The position numbers and the translations under genes were made by a program. Shown here in pieces: positions 59,565-64,000 of a DNA stretch of 64,000 nt (its first letter is position 1; each line of letters starts with the position of its first letter). The DNA is taken from NCBI RefSeq assembly GCF_030272615.1, contig NC_081411.1:154902971-154966970 (forward strand). The letters run 5' to 3'. The notes beneath the pieces are model-generated. The model saw only the letters and a list, made by a program, of their open reading frames with translations, was not told the origin of the DNA and ran no database searches. The DNA comes from Cryptomeria japonica (taxonomy: Eukaryota; Streptophyta; Pinopsida; Cupressales; Cupressaceae).

Positions 59565-59760
59565 GTCAAAGCATAGATTATATTTTCATGTGTTGGGTTT
59601 GTCCAATACTTTGCATCATATTGAATAGGAAGTTGACCTTCTCTAGAGAATCAACCTCACATTTAGCAAGGTCCCATACTTGAGAGGTTGCTTCCATGTT
59701 TCAAAAGGTTGATGACCAAGGTTTCTTGGGTCATCAAGGGTGCAAAATTTTGTGACAACA
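57569..59760 (+). mobile_element. Solo-LTR-like insertion in the LINE, 2.2 kb
   Basis: Interrupts the LINE reading frame. Termini TGTTGGCAA and GTGACAACA are imperfect inverted ends. It has a TATA-like tataaagg at 59081-59088 and a (TC)30 tract. No coding capacity is recognised; frames at 58164-58529 and 58608-58865 have no known motif. Flanking gctat/actac is at best a poor target duplication. Orientation is taken from the TATA box. Confidence 0.55.
59499..59558. repeat. (TC)30 microsatellite
   Basis: Sixty uninterrupted bases of TC about 410 bp downstream of the TATA-like box of the solo-LTR-like insert. Likely polymorphic. Confidence 0.97.
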
Positions 59761-59761
59761 A

Positions 59762-60117
59762 CTACCTAAGAAAGTTAAAGCCCAACACATCCCAACACTT
59801 TTGAAAAAAGAGGGTTGTGAATCCATCTAGCCATAGAGATTTATTTGGTGAAAGTGAAAAAACTACCTTTCTCACTTCTTTTAATGTGAAAGGATTCATC
59901 AAACTCTCATTATCTTCCCGAGGAATGATGTTTGGCATTTCTACCAACAATACTTATTTTTGTTGATTTAATTGTGCTGATAAATTTTCAGTTGCAGCTA
60001 AATTATTTTTTAAAAACTTGACCCCTTCCTCCTGAATCTCCTTTGCATTCAAAATCTGATTTCCTGAAATGACATCTTGTATTGAAAACACTATTTGAGT
60101 AAATCTTTTAAATTGGG
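59762..60117 (-). pseudogene. LINE remnant, N-terminal RT part
   Basis: Minus strand: sequence ending in EIQEEGVKFLKNNL, then NPFTLKEVRKVVFSLSPNKS, DGFTTLFFQKCWD (59950-59762). This is the L1-type region just upstream of the RT core at 57545. One stop near 59951. Ends exactly at the insertion. Confidence 0.8.
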
Positions 60118-60380
60118 TTGGATATTGTTATTAAAGGGGATTCCATGTTATTTTTTCATTCTCTTACTTATAGGAATGTTCATAATTGGAAATTGCAATA
60201 CTCTTGGATTAAATCCTCTTGCAAATGCCATTTTTTAATTTCTTTGAGATTACTCATTGTTATAGGGAGGCTAACTTTGTTGCAAATATGTTGGCTAACA
60301 AATCTACTGATGAGTATATATATTTTCAAGCAGTTGCAGGTTGGTTGTAGTATTGCACCTTTAATTTCTTAAATATTGTT
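60112..60380 (+). pseudogene. RNase H-like (RVT_3) fragment of a LINE, plus strand
   Basis: GLDIVIKGDSM, NVHNWKLQYSW, then after a frameshift a stretch with CYREAN and NMLANKSTDE. This is the C-terminal RNase H of plant L1-type elements. It is opposite in strand to, and abuts, the LINE at 59762-60117, so two LINE pieces meet head to head. Confidence 0.7.
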
Positions 60381-61600
60381 ATTATTTAAGGTATTGACGG
60401 TTGTAATTAATGTGATATGTCTCTTCTAAATTCACTATGAAATTGATGTGGTTGTGCTCATTTTATGCCATATGTATAAGTATGGTATAAGGCTTTATTT
60501 CTTAATGGATTTTCTTGGCATCATTATCTTTTAATGTTATAAAAAATCTCTTGGCATTTATTTTCATCATGGTTAAATCTATCACTACCTGCCACCTTGT
60601 TATATTACTTGGCATGATTTTGGTTTTTCGGGGATGGGCTTGTTTATTAATCGTAAGCAGTGGTACTTTTGGTGGCTCTGTGACATATTATTCCATTGAT
60701 GATTTATTTTTCTCTTTCATCTGCGAATTTGGGGGCACTTACGACACATTTGGTTTATGTGATAACGTTGGTAATTATGATCTTTACATTTCTCATACAT
60801 TTGGTTACATTATGATTGACTATGTATTTAATCAATACTATGTATGGTGGCTGTTTTGCATGGCTGTTAATTTTCTGTAAATTGCTCATTTGCATGGTGA
60901 AGGTTAAAATGCTTTTTACTCTCTATGTCTTTTGTCTGTGCTAATATGTGGTATCGCATTTTAGTCTCAATGAAATACCAGGATTTTGGCGACCCACATG
61001 TTTTCGATGATATGAAACTTGGTAGGGTTTTTTTGTTACGTAATTTGGATGTTGTTTGTACAATTAGGAAGATTATTGGTAAACTCTGGTTGGTTGAGAT
61101 CTCGTATGCTCTTTCTTTTGAAGTGGCTTGTCGGTTCCTTACTATTTACATGGACCTTATTCTAGATTTTTGTATGGTGTGGACTCTTTCAGAGGTATTC
61201 TTACTATGATGGTATAAAAATGACACTACCAAGGGAAGAATTATGTTTTTTGAGAGCCAATTTCACAATATACATTTAGATATCTCCAATTAGTGAAACT
61301 AGTGAAGATATCTGATTACATAAATAAAAAGAGTAGATGACATAAAGTCTTTGGTCCAAATCTAAGCATCTCAGTCAAGGATGCTAGTGCATTGCGTAGA
61401 CATTTGTGAAACACATTGTAGTCTCATACGAATCACAAATAGAAAAGACTCAAAAACATTAAAACCCAACTCTATCCTACAAATAACCTGCAAAACCCAG
61501 AAGTTAGAAATGTGGCAATGAATAACAATAATAAATATAAAGATAAATTAATATGAATGAAAAAAATAAAGCACAACGAAACCCTCACATGTTTGAATGA
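60381..61600. other. Unassigned, possible LINE 3' tail
   Basis: T-rich plus-strand frames (60515-60880, 60925-61209) have no motif I recognise and look like decayed 3' sequence following the RNase H fragment. Nothing else seen. Confidence 0.4.
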
Positions 61601-61609
61601 TTCTAATAA

Positions 61610-62081
61610 ACCTACACACAAGAAGAAGAAGAAAAATGTTTGTGGTTGTTTGGAGACTTGCCTTAGTCAAGTCCTTGTTTTGGTGTTTCCACCTCCATGA
61701 CAATGAGATAGACAAATCAAAAAGATAAATAAATAAATAAGATAAATAATTTTATAGAAAGGATGTGATGAATCCCCAAGATGCTCAAAGACGTGAGAAA
61801 GATATTAAGAGATAGGCTTGAGAAAACCAAGAGAACAAGAAATGTTATTGTGAGAGCTTGAGAATGTTGTAGCACATGAGAGACTATTGTAGTAGGCAAG
61901 AGATAGTAAGAGAAAGCTAATAGAACTAGAAAGATTTCTTGAGAGAACCAAGAGAGATCTAGAGAGCCGGAGAGATTGCTAGAAGTGAGAAGATGGATTT
62001 TAAATAAGAGAATAGGAGGGAAAGAAGAGGCTAGCAAGCCGTTTGATTTGGATTCGACTCTATCATCTTTCTTATCATTCT
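61610..62081 (-). repeat. LTR fragment related to element C class
   Basis: Read on the minus strand, 61725-61650 contains ggaggtggaaacaccaaaac and ttgactaaggcaa, matching the ggaggtggaaatcacc...tttgactaaggcaaaa phrase of the element C LTR (7096-7137). Purine-rich agag runs fill 61790-62030. Boundaries are not defined. Confidence 0.45.
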
Positions 62082-63630
62082 TGTAGACACCTAAATTTGA
62101 ATAATTAATTAAATGAATTTTATTTGTTTAATTATCATCTATCTACCTATTAATTAAACTAAGATTTGATTAATATCCCTTTTCTTCTAGTCCAATCATT
62201 AATTAAATTTACATTTAATTAATATTCCCTTTCTTCCATTAATTGAATAATTTTTTTTTATTTAATTAGATCCCCTCTCCAACATTTTAATTGAATTTTA
62301 CATTTAATTAAAACCCCTTATACATATAAATAAATCAAATTCCACCTACTTGCATTTTCCTATAAATGCAAGTTGCATCCATTTTAGTTGAAATAAAACA
62401 TTTTATTTTAATTAAAATCCTATTTTTCTCCCACTTGCATTCTCCTACATTTTTCATTAACCTCCTAATCATTTTTCTAGAAGTCCTCAAATCCCACTTA
62501 ATGATCTTAATTCTTCTAATCACGTCACATCACTAAATTTGGGGAAGTCGCTTCTACAAATTTGGAAAAGAGTCTTCTAAATGCTTTTAAGACTTTACCC
62601 TTTTCAACAAGTTAACTTGTTGAGTTCCCAAAATTTATCAAGCTCTTACAAATTAACCTCCAAAGTCTTCCAAACCATTAAAGGCTATTTCAAAATTCTT
62701 TAAGGTTTCTCCCTTCACACAAGCTAAACCTCCAAAGTCTTCAAAAATCTTTTAAGGCTCTTACAAGACATCATCCCTTCAACACATCAACCCATCATGG
62801 CTTGTCCCTTTGACCATCTTTCAACTTTGGACAAGAGTTGAACCAATGGATAATAGCCTGCGTCCTTGGATAAAAAATTTATCCAACATACTTTCCCACA
62901 TGGGGTTAACCATTAAGTCTTCCCAAGAATTTAATGTTTCCTTCATCTCCTCTCAAGCCTCGTCATGGTGACACTTGTCAGCCTAGGATTGGGTTGAAAA
63001 TCTCACATGGATTGATAACTTTCATTCTTGACCCTTCTTAAGGCAATTCAATCTTGGCCATCTATTTCACCAATTCTTCTATAAATAGAGCTCATTTTCT
63101 CATATCAAGGATCCCATCTTAGTTATTTGCATCTAAGTTATAGCTAAATTGTCTTGTGCAAGTTATCAAGGAACTCCATTTCCATCTTCAAGCATTTTTA
63201 GATCATTGTAATTGCATTATAGCATAGATTTAATCATGTTCTAGTATATCATGTTAGTTTTTGTTCCATGCTAGATCAATTTCATCTTCACACCATGCTC
63301 ATGCTAGCTTAATCTCACACTAATCTTCTCATTTTGGTAACATATCTAGTTTCACATCTATAGTATATCACTAAGATCATAGCTACATGGATTTAGATCT
63401 TAGAATCATATATCTCTCATTCTTTGGGTTATTATCGTAGAGATCAAGTGCTCTTCCAAGCTGAGAGACACCTTGAATTTAAAGGATCCTTGGAGATAGA
63501 GGATAATGAGACGTGCTTAGAGTTTTTTTTCATTTATTTGTTTTATGATTTTTATCTCTAACATAATGTCCCATTAGTGTGTTTCAGTTGTTTGTGTCTC
63601 TCTTGTAGTTGTCACTCTTTCGAGCATACA
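62082..63630 (+). repeat. Element F LTR, Tat-like
   Basis: Starts TGTAGACACC and ends gcataca; same family as 54196-55708. TATA box tataaatag at 63080-63088. Followed at once by a primer-site-like sequence, so it is a 5' LTR. Confidence 0.8.
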
Positions 63631-63634
63631 TTTC

Positions 63635-63652
63635 TAGCGCCCACTGTGGGGC
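63635..63652 (+). promoter_or_regulatory. Primer-site-like sequence of element F
   Basis: tagcgcccactgtggggc four bases after the LTR, like the tggcgcccaccgtggggc sequence found after LTRs of plant Ty3 elements. Confidence 0.6.
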
Positions 63653-63669
63653 TCGAACCTACGACCAAA

Positions 63670-64000
63670 AGCATAAAATCCATAATAAGATTCATTTCTC
63701 AACTAGCTGAAAAGTGCCTTCCATTCACTGATATACTCCACAATAATTTCCCTTTTAGATGGGAAGATCGATGTGCAAAATCATTCCACCAACTCAAGCA
63801 ATATCTGATGAATCCACCTATATTGGTACCACCAATAGAAGGCAAACCTCTCATTCTTTACATATCAGCTACAGAAGTATCACTAGGAGAATTGTTAGCA
63901 CAAGAGGACTTAGTGGGAAAGGAAAGAGAAATATACTACATCAGTGGGACATTTAATGGTCATGAGCTCAAGTGCACTTTCATTGAAGAAGCTTGTTTGG
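63670..64000 (+). pseudogene. Ty3/gypsy RT connection and RNase H start, partial
   Basis: Plus-strand frame open to the window edge: RFISQLAEKCLPFTDIL (RT thumb/connection), WEDRCAKSFHQLKQYL, PPILVPPIEGKPLILYIS, LGELLAQED, then REIYYISGTFNGHELKC and FIEEACL. This is the Ty3 RT-RNase H junction. It lies only about 40 bp after the primer site, where gag should be, so gag, protease and most of RT are deleted. The reading continues beyond the window. Confidence 0.85.

Overview
This 64 kb window is plant nuclear DNA made almost entirely of nested, decayed LTR retrotransposons, with LINE remnants near the right end. I see no intact host gene, tRNA, rRNA or CRISPR array. Evidence for a plant: Ty1/copia and Ty3/gypsy polyproteins, initiator-Met-type primer sites (TGGTATCAGAGC), a plant mobile domain (PMD), a plant-type cyclic nucleotide-gated channel exon and TTTAGGG repeats. 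AT-rich sequence, very long LTRs and old insertions without selection would suit a large genome such as a conifer or other gymnosperm. That is inference; the species cannot be read from the sequence.

Layout. 1-5401: element A, plus strand, non-autonomous, with a multi-zinc-knuckle gag and a long second ORF of unknown type. Its 3' LTR (5402 to about 14225) is split by element C (6130-14153), a non-autonomous Ty3/gypsy element with two LTRs, a repetitive ORF, a retropepsin and a G-patch-like motif. About 14226-20151: E1, a 5'-truncated Tat-like Ty3 element with an antisense PMD ORF and a 3' LTR. 20152-20762: a transposase-like pseudogene fragment. 20763-48399: element X, minus strand, with two copies of a long repeat, best read as LTRs of up to about 4.7 kb, around a 2.3-3.3 kb centre with one gag-like ORF. 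The left X repeat is interrupted by copia element D (24400-32034). The right one is interrupted by B (37050-46251), a sister of A, which itself carries a solo LTR (40862-42403). About 48400-55708: E2, a second Tat-like element with antisense PMD and a 3' LTR. 55709-60117: a LINE on the minus strand, split by a 2.2 kb solo-LTR-like insert with a (TC)30 tract. 60112-60380: RNase H of a LINE on the plus strand. 62082-64000: a third Tat-like LTR (F) followed directly by RT connection/RNase H sequence.

How the parts relate. D is the only element here with a full gag-protease-integrase-RT-RNase H order, though broken by stops. A and B have no pol, but B shares with D the LTR start TGTTGG, the Met primer site and an identical 12-base polypurine tract, so a D-like element is a plausible helper. 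X is notable because each LTR copy carries a CNGC channel exon fragment and a spaced array of G-box-like CACGTG/GGGG motifs. The two X repeats also act as each other's empty-site reference and show where B and D landed.
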